DNA of 64,000 bases from Heterobilharzia americana (lineage: Eukaryota > Platyhelminthes > Trematoda > Strigeidida > Schistosomatidae). Below are positions 10,969 to 22,741 of the stretch, one piece after another. The notes beneath the pieces were generated by a model. The model did no database searches and had not been told where the DNA came from. It saw nothing but the letters and a program-made list of their open reading frames with translations. Every line of letters begins with the position of its first letter. Position 1 is the first letter of the stretch. A program made the position numbers and the translations under genes. The stretch is taken from assembly GCA_944470555.2 (NCBI GenBank), contig OX104127.1:137782786-137846785 (forward strand). Direction: 5' to 3'.

Positions 10969-12949
10969 ATTTATTCATATAATGAACAAATTAAAAATTA
11001 ATTCCACTGAAATTCCTTTATGCTAACATTTTCATAGCTTGCAGTTTATATTTTAATAGTTATTGAAGTTTTTGCGGCTATTTTGAAGTTAATCAACAGA
11101 TAAATGAGCATTTATATACCCTGCTATATTGTAACTCTACTGGTACTCTCTTCATAATTACCATTTGTGTGCACAGTTGTTAAAGTATTATGAAGTTAGG
11201 TAATAACTTTCATATTTCTAGTTTGCAGATAATCAATTTATTCAACATTTTTATCTATTCATGTATGGTAACCAGTTTTACTTTTATCGTTGAGTCTGTG
11301 TTTTATTTTCAACTTTTAAAATATGCTAATAATTATTAAAATGTTTGTTAGCAACTTTTTAGAAGATATTTTATAGCTAGGATACACTGTAAAAAAGGGT
11401 TCTTATAAATGTATTTTGCCGTAACATTTCCTTTTCTTCTTCTCTCAGGTTTATGCATGTAATAGAGATTGACTTTAGTCCACACATGTGTTCATAGAGT
11501 TTTTATTGACTGCACATGCAGCAACTTAAAGTAGAGAATCTATCTAATTAACGATATATCTCTTCTTGTTGATCTATCAAATAAGAATAGAGGTGTAATA
11601 TGTACAGGAGTAATAGTATTGGCATTAGTAGTATTGACATTAGTATTGAAAGAAGCGAGAAGACAGGTATGAAGGAAGAAATGTTTAGTGTAAATAGGTG
11701 GGATAGTAGTTGTTAAATATGGTACACCTTGCACTAAAACCGTCATTTGCAAAATGTGCTTCATTTCCTCCTCCGTTTTTATCTTGATTTGCTCTTAACA
11801 TGCTTACACTGTCTCCTGCTTTTCTCTAGGCAGAATACCTACCCATTGCTGGTAATTCCGTATGATTTATACCGCTCTGTCAACACTTACTACTTACATC
11901 CATTTCGATCAGCAACGCCCACTACAGTAGTAGTAGCGGTAGAAAAATATGACAGTCAGGAATGTTGTGATAAAAGCGGTGAACGAGTTATGTTTTGAAA
12001 ATAGCCTTGGCAATTGGAGAGAATAGATATTAATAACATAGGTTTAGTGGAAGGAGCAATTGTTTTTGAAACCACAAGGAGTACTGAAATTCGAATAAAC
12101 CTGACTCTTAAACAACCGTGAAAATACCCACCCGACAGTTTCGATACACAATTATAAAAGCTTTTTTTACATGGATCCTGTGACCTTTATCCCTAATGTG
12201 TTTTCCAGTGAATGAAGGCAATTATTTAAGATCTGCGCGTATTATGGCTTAGTATCCAGATACTTTTGTGGCCAGTTTGCTACACGTTCCACCACTCTCA
12301 AAAGCGTACCTCGATGCGTCCCTGTATGTATATGTATATATATCTAAACACATTCAAAATAGTAAATTCATGGTGTGACATAACTGTTTATAGGATGATG
12401 AAATCTGTGTTGGAACATACTCTTGATTTTCTTAACTACTTATGATTAGCTAAGCTGCAAAATGGGTTTTACTGATGGTAGCCACGTGAATTTAGGACCA
12501 CTTTATGTCTTCAAAAACACTTAATCCTTATGCTTGATCTTCGCTGTTGATATTGACCTTATCTAATGACCAAAGTTAATTTCAAAGGTTACCATTCTTT
12601 CTTTATCAAGTACCTTTGTTACCACTGTATTCAATTTCATCATATTTTTCCTTCTTCCATTTCCATTTTTTCATATAATTGCCATGACAAGTGAATTCGT
12701 GGTCAGAATGTTTGTAACTTGCAGTAGTTATTGTGATTACATTATGTGAGATTCAAAAGTCCATGTTAGTGAAAATAAAATAGAGCTTTCTTTTCATCCT
12801 TAAGTGCAATATCATTCTTTATATAGCCAAAATTATGTAATTGTTAACAAGCTTAGATCAGTGAAACTATTTCCGGGTTCTAACAAACAACTAGGACTGA
12901 CCGAATTATAAATTTCTAGACAAATTTAACTGAATGATATATTAATGAT
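10969..12949. other. Non-coding, nothing recognised
   Basis: Short frames (for example 11747-11998) contain no known motif. No tRNA-like or transposon match was noticed. Confidence 0.5.
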
Positions 12950-13110
12950 GGGTAGCAACCAGCAGTGGAATCCAGAAGTCGCGTCTCGTCCTATTTGGGA
13001 CTCGTCAGCTGGATGTGCCAGCCTTCCAGTGACTGGTGTTGTTCCCACTAGGACTCGAATTTGGGAGCGACACTTCAAACCCTGGAGCGTTATCCCTGGA
13101 CCACCATCAA
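12950..13110 (-). repeat. Hammerhead SINE (Sm-alpha type), minus strand
   Basis: Minus-strand reading begins with a tRNA-like head (A-box-like gtggtccagggataacgct, B-box-like attcgagtcctag) and continues into the hammerhead region at 13019-12963: ccagctgacgagtcccaaat, aggacgagacgcg, then the stem-I strand ctggattccactgc. Stem II (GTCC/GGAC) and CTGACGA are intact, but the GAAA core reads GAGA, so self-cleavage is unlikely. It is one half of a head-to-head pair with 13170-13445. Confidence 0.85.
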
Positions 13111-13169
13111 TTCAGTCCACTTAGCGACGAGATAATAAAAAAAAGTTAAAATTAAGCCCGTCGCACAAG

Positions 13170-13445
13170 AAGTGACTATTCTATCTGGGTGGTCTAGTGG
13201 ATAATGCCTGGCGTTTGAAGCGATCGGTCTCTAGTTCGAGTCTCAGTGGGAACAACACCACTCACTGGGAGGCAACTACATCGAAGTGACGATGTCCAAA
13301 TAGGAAGAGATGCGCATCCTAGATTAAACTGATGGCCACTATCCACCATTAATATATGATTCCAACACATGCAATATCGAGGCATCCACGCAGAAGCCCA
13401 TATGCTGATAGGGACCGATCCGTTCGTTCCATTCAAGATCGGAAT
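13170..13445 (+). repeat. Hammerhead SINE (Sm-alpha type), plus strand
   Basis: tRNA-like head with A-box-like ggtctagtggataatgcctgg and B-box-like agttcgagtctcag, followed by a strongly decayed hammerhead (gtgacgatgtccaaatagg, then agagatgcgcatcc in place of GAAAC). The 3' body is ccactatccaccattaata...gaggcatccacgcagaagcc, shared with 20936-21110 and 21335-21590. The catalytic core is lost. Confidence 0.82.
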
Positions 13446-14471
13446 AATACAAGCAACAAGATTAACTTAATGATGTTCATGAGACATGCACACATACTAT
13501 GGAGAAAAAACATAATTAAAATGGAATATCTTTGAACTTGAATATTCTTAAGTCATATGGTTATCCGATCAACTACTGTAAGTCATGGGATAGAGCTAAA
13601 CGGATAGATTTCAAGGGTCTATATCATGCAGTAGAAATATTTATTATCTTTTACCTGTACCCAGTACTTTTTATCTCATATTCTTAAAGTAAATAAAGGA
13701 AGTTTAAAAGACACATGATAATTAAGTTTTCAGTGTCAATGGAACTCATCATCTGAGGACTCTAAGTATTTGTTTGACTAATAAGTGCCATGATGCAGTA
13801 CAAAAAAGTGTGAAGATCAAAGACTCATAAGTCAACTGATATGTAGCAACACAGAAGTGAAAGGTTTTTAAGCTGCTACAGGAAAATTAACGAAATTTGA
13901 AAGGCATTATATGATAAGTGATCATTGAAGAAAGCATAAATAAGTAATAACAGATGTCGTTAAAATATGTCAGAAATATTTTGGTGGTAGTCTTGAGGCA
14001 TTCATTATTTCCTTCATTATGCAGAGGTTTTCATATATTGGAGGTCTAGTTCGGTCAGTCCTAGTTGTTTGTTAGAACCCCGGAAATAGTTTCACTGATC
14101 TAAGCTTGTTAACAATTACATAATTTTAGCTATATAAAGAATGATATTGAACTTAAGGATGAGAAGAACGCGCTTTATTTCATTTAATAACTTGAGTTAG
14201 GCAAGCTTCAGTGATCGAAAACATCTTGTTTCACCATCTGTTGGTGACCATAAAGAAATCGATAATACTATTTTCATGCTTTTTTTAAATGCTTCGCTAC
14301 TGGGTTTTATGGAATCGGCATTTTAGCATGGCTCAGCCACTCATGCAGATGTTGATTTACGTTGTTATACAGATTCGCCTACCTGCCAAAAATACATTTA
14401 TTTACACCAATGCACTAGAATTCATATTCGTGTTTCAAATGTAAAGAATCGGGATCTTGTCTTTCAAGTGG
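13446..14471. other. Non-coding, nothing recognised
   Basis: The segment 14065-14170 (ttagaaccccggaaatagtt...) is the reverse complement of 12780-12900 (agtgaaactatttccgggttctaac), an inverted duplication of unknown nature. Otherwise nothing was seen. Confidence 0.5.
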
Positions 14472-14545
14472 TTATTCATCGAAGACTGACATCAGTTGGA
14501 GGAACAAAGGAAACCTGGGAGCACTGGACAGCTGTTTCGTCTTGT
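14472..14545 (+). repeat. Terminal fragment of the palindromic tRNA-like repeat family
   Basis: The sequence attcatcgaagactgacatc, agttggaggaac and actggacagctgtttcgtc matches the left end of the copies at 38008 and 18834. The remainder is missing. Confidence 0.7.
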
Positions 14546-14679
14546 CTTTCTCCAATTGTTCCAGCACTCAGTTGATGCTGAAAAGTGAGTTTAGGAGCTT
14601 ACTAAATTTTTAAAAGCATGATCTAGCCTTTGTTTAAAAACTTTCGTAAATCGTATTATGTCAATGGTCAACCATGAAG

Positions 14680-15240
14680 CTTATCCTTTTTTCATTCAAA
14701 GGTTCCATATTTGTTGATGAAATTTTCTGGATATTATCGAATAGCTACAATATCTTAAGTAATGCCACAGGAACAAATTTCTCTACATATGCTAAACAAT
14801 GTTCTAGCGAAAGTCCTTTTGTACTGGGTTGTAGCAAAACTTCTATAGTGATGAAGATATTGTCCAGCTCATCAGGCCTTTCTTAAGTATGTCACCGTAT
14901 AAACACGTCGATCCTTTCCGCACAAAAGACATCCAAGAATCAGATGATTTCATTTTCCTTCAGCTTCCTCGTAAAAGCGAGATATTGACAAGATACTGTA
15001 ATGCTTTTTAATAGTGTTTCTGCATCGAACCTGACATCGTGTGTAATGAAAATGTCATCAATGTAAGATGGATACATCTTTTTCTTCAGTGTTAAACACT
15101 TCAAACTATAATCTCTGAACTTAGAAGAAATAAACTACCAGAAAGCAGCTGAAGCCGCTCAGTATTCCAACATTGTCAGTCTGGAGAAATAGCCGATCAT
15201 TTAACTGAAACTTGATATCGTTAGTGTAATAAATTTAGAT
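14680..15240 (-). pseudogene. Penelope-like reverse transcriptase relic
   Basis: The minus-strand translation gives FQLNDRLFLQTDNVGILSG (about 15215-15160), aligning with the PLE motif FxxNGxxYRQxDGVAMGSP. It then gives PSYIDDIFITHDVRFDAETL, with the YIDD catalytic box at 15050-15072, then LAFTRKLKEN and FLDVFCAER (aligning with FTxExEEnxxLPFLDvL). Frameshifts and stops interrupt it, and the conserved DGVAMGSP segment is mutated to DNVGILSG. No endonuclease domain follows at lower coordinates. It belongs to a different PLE subfamily from the copies at 1.6, 8.1 and 55 kb. The family call rests on motif order only. Confidence 0.65.
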
Positions 15241-15990
15241 GTCAGTTAGGTCATGGGTTAGATTATAGAAGACTGTCACTTTCTTTACACATGGAATTAA
15301 AGACTTAACCAAATGACAAATTCAGGAACAGATTTTCCGTTGCAGATGAAAGAAGAAGTATCTTAAGTGCTATTTGAACCACTAAAATTCTTAACAATGA
15401 GGTGGGTACTAAAAGCAGCACTTATTTCAAAGCGTTCGCAAGGCAGCTTTAGATTTCCTGATTATCAATTACCTACTTTGAAGAAAGTTGGATTTGTCAC
15501 AGACATTATACGTGTGAAAGAAGGTCTCAAGCTAAGAACTTTTAAACTTTAAACAGTTTTATATGCTTTGGTATTTTTTCAACTACTGATTTTAGGTTAT
15601 AGAAGTTGTTTTAAACGCTGCATCGTTTATATCTCAATAGAGTTAAATCTTCAGAATTATTCTCAATTTTAAATTTTGGTCCTTTCTGGAGTACATTACA
15701 TTTTTTTAGACAATCTTTGGTGTTTATAGAGGCTATGCATTCTCATTCATCAGAGGCGAGACTAACAACATTTCTCTTCGAGTGCTCTTTGAAAATAATC
15801 AGATTTCAATTAGGTTTTGTCTAGAGTTGATATGCTATAGTAATCATCTTTGATGTAAACTAGTAATTTGATCATATAACTTTTTAAACTGCAATTAAAT
15901 TCGAGTCTATTTATTTGGCATGAAAAAACTGAATTCGTAGACAATATGTTAGATTGGTGTTTTTTCTAAAAGTAGCAGAAAGTCAATAGC
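15241..15990. other. Non-coding, nothing recognised
   Basis: May include further upstream PLE sequence too decayed to read. No gene seen. Confidence 0.4.
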
Positions 15991-16290
15991 TATCATGGAC
16001 TGACGTCAGTTTGAGAACCATGGAAAATCTAGGGGCTCTGGACAGCTGTTTTGTCTTAGTATACCAACCCACGCAGTGCACAAGCATAACTCCAACAGAA
16101 ATCGAGCCCAAGATATCTAGGTCTTTCTGCAAATATGTTGCTGTTGAATCAGTTGGTCAGAATCCAATGACCACTTCCACTTTTGTTAGCTCGATCTTGG
16201 GTGGGGCAAGCACTGCTGAGGAGTCCCATACATGGACGAAACAGCCGTGCAGTCCTCTCAGACTTTCAGTGGCACTTCAGTTGATGTAAA
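15991..16290 (+). repeat. Palindromic tRNA-like repeat
   Basis: Left terminus tcatggactgacgtcagttt, an internal shared block ctggacagctgttttgtc, and a right terminus containing cttcagttgatgtaaatcc related to the inverted left end. The right half carries the inverted block gacgaaacagccgtgcag, so the element is roughly symmetrical. Confidence 0.7.
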
Positions 16291-17639
16291 TCCTTGGCGG
16301 ATACTAGCCTGAAACCAATAAATCCCCACACATCTCTTAATTGTATTGAAAAAGTTGTAGATATGTTAAGATGAACTACAGGCATATACATTTGCTGAAT
16401 TTTAAGAAAGGAGTGAATTTTTTAACCCTTTTCAGTTTCTCTCTAAAGTCATGTAGAAATATTTTCCTGATTTATTATGATATTGAGAAGAAAAATCCTT
16501 CTTTTATACTTTATTTACACTCTTATTACCTGTCTTGAATTTGTTTCTGCACGAAAAATGTTTTAATTCTTTCTATTCATTTGTTACTCATAAAGAAAAC
16601 TTCTTACTGAACCGTAGTGTTTTCTCACATTGTATAGTTTTTATTATAAACTGAGAAACAAGATTCGTCTTGTGAGCAAAGGGAATGTTACATCACATGA
16701 TTTACCTTAGTTAAGAATATTTTTGTCTCATGTAAAACTTGATAAAAATTCCTGGGGGAAAGACAAGTATGGATTTATACTTACAAAGCCTAAAATGACG
16801 GTCAAAATATCAGAATATTTGCACCAGTTTTATTGAGTATAGCAAATTCCAGATTTCAAAGTATCAGAGAACACTGCCATCAAAAATGTATGCACAAAAA
16901 TTAAAATAGAAATAAACCAATTACTTTCTCTTTTAGGACCGTTCTCAATAATATCATTTGTACACTTCCACTTTCTGATAAAAGTTATCAAAAAACACGC
17001 AGTAGATACGCGATGATTCTGATATTCAAACTGAGTCTCCCAGTACTCAGCTAGTCTTTTCGGTTATCGAAGTAGTCCCATTAGGTAATAAAAAATTTAT
17101 AAGAGACAATTAAGCGAAGAAAATTTTCTTTTCGACGAATTATTTTCAAAAGCTGTACAATCGTATTCATACTTATGACAATATATATACATCCATCAGT
17201 GCAAATGGGTCAATACAATGTCACCAAAAACGGTCAATAAAGTCACAAAGTGATAACGACTATAAGGTCGGATCAAGGTTGTCAAAAATTGCTTATGCGC
17301 TTCTTCCAAAAGAACCTGGTTTCTTCAGTTGTATTTCATGAAAATCAATCATGAAGATTACTCCTGCAAGTCAGTTACTCAGAGGTAATGCATCTAGTTG
17401 TAGAGTTCAACAAAGATATTATTAACATTAGTCAGAGAACCATTGAAAACTCAAGAGCTTTAGTTCTTTACTGCCTCAAGGTTTGTAATGCATCTCTGCC
17501 TGATGTCAATTTCTAATGAAAAAGCTCTTGAAAGTCAATCGTTTTCCCATAGCCATCCAAAATTAAACCACAGAATACAGTAGTTTCAAATTTTTTTGTT
17601 GAAAATTTGTAAGCATTTAATATTATTATTTATTGCTAC
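16291..17639. other. Non-coding, nothing recognised
   Basis: AT-rich; no gene or repeat recognised. Confidence 0.5.
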
Positions 17640-17935
17640 TTGTAATTTCCGCTCGTTATTCCGGATCAAATTACCCCACCTCTGTTGGCAGCTGGACTCC
17701 AAAACAGATGAGGAGTATTGCCTGATGATTCATTGTGTTGTTGTTCGCTTGGTGGTGGCCAGCAGTGGAATTCAGGCGCGGGTTTCGTCCTATTTGAAAA
17801 TCGTCGTCAGCATGTACTTACATCCTACAGTGTGATGGTGTTCTCACTGAGACTGGAGCCCACTTCTTATCGCTCTAGATGCCACAGTGCTATCTGATAG
17901 ACAGCTAAGGAACTATATCCATCTCCTATACAGCC
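17640..17935 (-). repeat. Hammerhead SINE, minus strand
   Basis: The hammerhead region lies at 17820-17762 (minus): gctgacgacgattttcaaat, aggacgaaacccgcgcc, then the stem-I strand with attccactgc. CTGACGA and GAAAC are intact, but the stem II 5' strand is altered (CGATTTTC instead of GTCC). The 3' body (17640-17755) matches that of 47655-47740. The tRNA-like head lies around 17930-17835. Confidence 0.8.
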
Positions 17936-18833
17936 GGTATCAATTATTATCATTATTATTCCACAACTAGCCACCATCAAGCAAATTACAAGTAATATCA
18001 TGCTACGCAAAACTATGGTTTATTATTTATTAATTTAGGTGTTTGTGAAGACCAGAGCAGTACTTTTTTTGCCTGAAATTGATTCTTAAAGTGTGAACTA
18101 TTCATTATCTAGCATTCAGTTTTGTGTTTTACAAAAGTTTATTTATTTGTTTTTTAATATTGAAGTAGCTCCATCCCTTGGGTGTTACAATGCTCTTTAA
18201 AATGGCATTATTTATTGAGTAGAAATCAATTACACAGACTAAAAAATTAAGGAAATAGTAAGTTTGAATCATATCGAATATTAAAGGTGTTCTGGGTGTA
18301 TAATAATAGTCTAAGTAATGTTAAAAAAAAGCAATCAACTATCCTAGTAAAAATAATTTTTCATTGTAAAAGAAATCAACAGAAGTTAAAAATTCTATTC
18401 TTAGCAAAATTCATTTAAGAAATGCTTGACAATGTAATGATATCAACTAACATCACCTAGGTAACAAGAGAAAGGAGTTAATTGGTCATGAAAACACGAT
18501 TTTATATCAAAATCTTGAACATTCTCATAAATAATTAGTTAGTCGAGGTTTTTAATTCAATTTCTTCTATTGCAAAATTGAAGTAATGAAGTGAACTATG
18601 CACAGAGAGAGAATGAAAAGAACAAAACTTGTTTCAGCGTTAGACGCTTAAAAGCAGAAAATAATAATGAGGAAACTTTAGGAGATTTTCATCATGTATG
18701 AGTTACATTTCTATAAATCTCAGTCTGTTTCTAATAAGAAATGCTAACGTTTCACAAGGAAACCTGGCCGAGCTTCTTTAAGGGGAATTCACTCCGTGAC
18801 CTGTATTTGGGTAATTATTTGATCAAGGGTTAG
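17936..18833. other. Non-coding, nothing recognised
   Basis: No gene or recognisable repeat; a short (ATT)-rich stretch is at 17945-17970. Confidence 0.5.
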
Positions 18834-19466
18834 TATTCATCATAGACTGACATCAGTTGGAAAAACATTGGGAACGTGAGAGCACTGGAAGTTTGTTACA
18901 TTCTAGTATGGGAATCCTCAACAGTACACGCTCATGAACACGCTCAACCAGTGACCGAACAAAGGACATTCAACTACCACAACCAGCACGTTAGCATTCA
19001 CCCACTGGATAGGAATCCAACAGTCCACATTTTCAACTTCTGTCAGTTCACGACATAGCACAACCTACACCCAACGTCATCGTTTACTTCCTGTCACCGT
19101 GTTCGACTTGGTTGACTCCACTGGTCACGACTTCTCACTCATTGGTGACTAGCTTCGAGAGGTGACTTCTAACGTTCCAACGAGAAGTCATGGTTAGTGG
19201 GCCCAAACAAGTCGAACGTGAAGACGGTTACTGAAAGACGACACTGGATGGAGGTTGCGCTGCAATGTAAATTGACAGAAGTAGGAAACATGGACCCAGT
19301 GGCTCAATGCAAACATGCTGGGCGTGAACTTTAAAAGTCCTGGGTACGATCTCCGGTGCAATCATGGGTGAGTAATGCTGTGGTGCCCCATACTAGGAAG
19401 AAACAGGTGTCCAGTGCTCCGTGGTTCCCAACGTTCCTGCAACTGATGTCAGCCCATGATGAATAA
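18834..19466 (+). repeat. Full-length palindromic tRNA-like repeat with terminal inverted repeats
   Basis: Begins tattcatcatagactgacat and ends atgtcagcccatgatgaata. The terminal inverted repeats extend about 55 bases and include the internal blocks gggaacgtgagagcactgg and ccgtggttcccaacgttcc. The interior holds tRNA-like boxes in both orientations (right half gcaatcatgg-linked block with A-like cccagtggctcaatgcaaac and B-like ctgggtacgatctcc). The central 300 bases are the reverse complement of 36380-36640. No transposase is present. It could be a non-autonomous DNA transposon or two fused SINEs. Confidence 0.78.
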
Positions 19467-20829
19467 CGACCTAAAATCAATAAAATCCCCACCATCTGTT
19501 AAATTGTAATAAATCAGATCTTGACTAGGATTCATATAAAATATTTTGCGACCGATCCAAATTATCAAATAAACTGTACAACCGGTACAGTCATTGTATT
19601 TCTAACATATTTATCTGAAATATACAGTTGTACAATCATCTAATAATTCCATATGACATGTCAGAGTACTCCTTTCAGCCCCAAGAAGTTTCATCAGAGA
19701 ATGAATTCATACAGCCACGTGCAATATGGAAATACTTCACATAGAAAGAATATCTATGAAACATTACCCCTACTGGTACAGACTGAGTTACAATTACCTA
19801 CGGACAGTGTTATCAAGCACAAAAAGAACTGTCACTTCCAAACACCTAAAAACTGAGATTAAAAGAGAATTATTTCTGTGACGAAGCTTGAACTAGACTT
19901 CTTTGCGAAACATTGGGATTTGTTATTTCAAAACAGATTTTATGCAAATATAGCTTGTCGTATAAGGTTTATTTTTACTTGTGTAAGCCCCACTTAGTAT
20001 ATCAGGACAAATAACAAAATAAACAAATATTTTACATCATTCCTCGACGTTTCCATAACGCTAGGAAGATCCTTTTCAAGAGGATGAATCTGACATTATG
20101 AAGTTTTCATATTATTATCCAACTTTTGGTACAGTAGGTGACCGTTATGATCATCCAATTACACTGTGATATGGAACAAAGGTCAATGTAATGCAGGTGA
20201 GTGAAGTAACAAATGGAACAGAGAAGCTTTTTCAGTTGTGGAAGTAAGGCAGAACAAAAATAGGGCGGGGAAATTTAGTTCGACTGTGAAAAGTACAATG
20301 GGGTTATGGGTCATCAAGGGTGAGAGAGAATAGATTACCATTTTGGAAAGATGAATATTTTAACAATAAACAATATATAATGAAAAATAATAATCATAAT
20401 AACAGTGATAACGATGAAGTTTAAATTACAGCGACCTAAGCTTTTTGAATATTAAATTCATATTTTGGACTAAATGAGCAAGATAAATTAACTAGTTTCT
20501 TCGAGATTGTGAAGGTATAAACAAAGGCTACTTCCTAACAAACCAGTGAGATCAGGCTATATGAGAGTAAGTGTTCTTGTTAAGGAGAACGAAACAATGT
20601 GCTCTGCTCGACATCTAATAAATACATGCATTTATATTTTGAACTGTAATGGAGAGTATCCTTTATGTTATATTAATTTAACAGGCGTTCATAAACGGAA
20701 ATTGATATAAGTTTTTATTCTCCAGTCTTCGATCGTTTTACATCATTTCACTGTTGTTGGGATAACCGTCAGTTAGATAAAAGGAATATTCTTAGAAGAG
20801 CGGGAAAACTTTGTATTCATCTTAATGAT
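19467..20829. other. Non-coding, nothing recognised
   Basis: No gene; a short AAT-rich stretch lies at 20376-20405. Confidence 0.5.
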
Positions 20830-20935
20830 AGTTCTTGGCTAGCAGTGGAATCCAAGATGCGCATTTCATCTTATTTGGAACTCGTCAGCTGGATGTACCT
20901 GCTTCTCAGTGAGTGATGTTGTTCCCACTGCTAAG
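20830..20935 (-). repeat. Hammerhead SINE fragment, minus strand
   Basis: The minus-strand hammerhead at 20899-20842 reads ccagctgacgagttccaaat, aagatgaaatgcgcatc, then ttggattccactgctagcc. CTGACGA and GAAA are both intact and the cleavage triplet would be ATC, an allowed NUH. Stem II is weakened to two wobble pairs, one Watson-Crick pair and one mismatch. It is fused head-to-head with the copy at 20936-21110. Confidence 0.83.
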
Positions 20936-21110
20936 CGGGCACATTTAGCTGACGAGTCCTAAATAGGACGTAATGCGCATCCTGGGTTCCACTGCTAGCC
21001 ACGATCCATCATTAATGTAACTACAACGCACGCAATATCCAGGCATCCACACAGGAGCCTATACGCCAATAGAGACCGATCAATTCGGTCCCAGCAACGA
21101 CGGTATCATA
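20936..21110 (+). repeat. Hammerhead SINE, plus strand, tRNA head missing
   Basis: The hammerhead at 20945-20997 reads tagctgacgagtcctaaata, ggacgtaatgcgcatcc, tgggttccactgctagcc. Stem II is complete but the GAAA core is GTAA. The 3' body (cacgcaatatccaggcatcc and on) is well kept. With the minus copy it forms a palindrome of about 165 bases with a short centre. Confidence 0.83.
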
Positions 21111-21334
21111 TAAAAAAACAATTATACTAAAAATTTGTATTCATTTTAAAATCTGGTCTCTAATAAAAAGTTCAACAAGTTCGGTCTTAGATAAGATATA
21201 TTCGTCCTTCAGTGTTAGATAAATAACCTTTACAATTTCATATCATATGGAGTCAGTTGTATCTCCGTATATATCTAAAGAGTAGAAAATGTATATTGGT
21301 TTGAACTTTAATTTAATATCAGATAAATTGTAAG

Positions 21335-21590
21335 TGATGCCCGTTGCACAAGAGGTGACTCTCATGTTTCAGTGGCCTAGTGGATGGCATCCTGACGTTT
21401 GAAGTGGTGGGTACTGGGTTCGAGTCTGAGTGAGAAGACTATCATTCAGTAGGGTGGATTTCCCAAATAGGACAAAACATGCTATACTACGTTATACTAC
21501 TGGATGCAGCATTATGACATCCACATAGAAGCCCATCTGCTAACAGAGGTCGGGTGATTCAATCCGAAAAAGGGGAAATTACGAGTATCA
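21335..21590 (+). repeat. Hammerhead SINE with well-kept Pol III boxes
   Basis: A-box-like gtggcctagtggatggcatcc and B-box-like gggttcgagtctgag (about 21380-21435) are the best preserved of any SINE here. The hammerhead is decayed: CTGATGA is missing (tagggtggatttcccaaata) and GAAAC reads AAAAC. The 3' body matches 13360-13440. Confidence 0.82.
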
Positions 21591-21613
21591 ATAAATAACC
21601 GTATCAAGTTGGT

Positions 21614-22180
21614 TTATTTGATATAACATACATTATTGTTTAATGTATGACGTTTCAAGCAAAAAATATTACTTACGATCATGTCAAGGTACTCACACAA
21701 CTTACAGACTTCATTTTTAAATTTTAATGTTACTTCCCATTCATTTTTATTAGTAGTAGAATTCCTAAACATCTTTAAAAGGTGATCAGTCGTACTTGTT
21801 GCTTTCTTCAGTGTTGATTGAGTTAAAAAAGATTCAGTTATCAATCTTTTATCCACTCCACCCCATGTTGTAGTCAGATTATTGGTCAGTACATGCAAAA
21901 CAAATATACAACTTTTTATTCTAGGCTACTCATACTATTAGGATCTACCTGTTTATGTTGAACTGAATTTGTGCTCTTGTCTTTCTTAACTAACATCGAT
22001 CGGCTACTTTTATTATTCCACATGAACTTGAAATCGGTCCATAGTATTTGGTGCTGTAGTTTATTCTGGTCATTTTGATCAGTAGGGTCATCATTTAGCA
22101 CAGACAGTTTCTCTGTGAGTAAATTTAAAAAAGTGATGAAGAGCACAGTTCAATTTGTAAGAATCATACATCGAATACCA
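21614..22180 (-). pseudogene. Penelope-like GIY-YIG endonuclease relic
   Basis: Minus strand: 22146-21916 gives LLTEKLSVLNDDPTDQNDQ and ILWTDFKFMW, aligning with the linker LRNRLCRLKDPTDPIKQNN and IPCNDCEVKYIG. It continues NSVQHKQVDPNSMSSLE, then after a frameshift 21898-21614 gives MHVLTNNLTTTWGGVDKRLI, then ESFLTQSTLKKAT (endonuclease tail), and ends with CEYLDMIVSNIFCLKRHTLN, shared with 9324-9395. The RT is absent and there is no inverted partner, unlike the other three copies of this subfamily. The GIY-YIG catalytic residues are not recognisable, so it is inactive. Confidence 0.72.
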
Positions 22181-22685
22181 AACGTCCGCGTTTTGTGTGG
22201 GAAATTCTTAGAATGCGTTTATCTAGTCTTAGTTGCGCTGCGACTACACCTAAAGTTATTATTTCGCTTTTTCAGTATCCTGAAGGTAATTGATAAATAG
22301 TTTATCACTAATGATACGTTTGCATTTCTGTTTTAGAGCTTTCGGTTCCTGATTTGCTAGGCAGGTTCCTAACTCAGTTACTTAAACATCTCCTAAAGCT
22401 TTTCTTGATAGACAATAGGACATACTGAAGAAAAACACTGTTGTCTGTTTTAAGCGTAACGATCTTCTGTAAACAGTAGTAGGTTAAATAATACACTCTC
22501 TCGTTCTCTTTTCCAACTGAATATCAACAGTTCCTTTTGTTGAATTCCAATTCGAAAGATACTCGATTATATTTTCTATCAATACTGTGGATGCTTTCCA
22601 ATCTCAACGTGGAAAGTATGTCATCTATGGAATTCGATTATAATTTTCAACTGGGCTAAAACTTTCTGAATCTCATACGCTGATA

Positions 22686-22741
<56 letters not shown>

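Noticed and set aside
11747..11998. 83-codon ORF with a hydrophobic N-terminus
   Set aside because: No conserved motif, splice context or repeat of the pattern elsewhere; within the expected length for chance frames in AT-rich DNA.
13194..13436. 80-codon ORF on the minus strand
   Set aside because: It is the antisense of a tRNA-headed hammerhead SINE.
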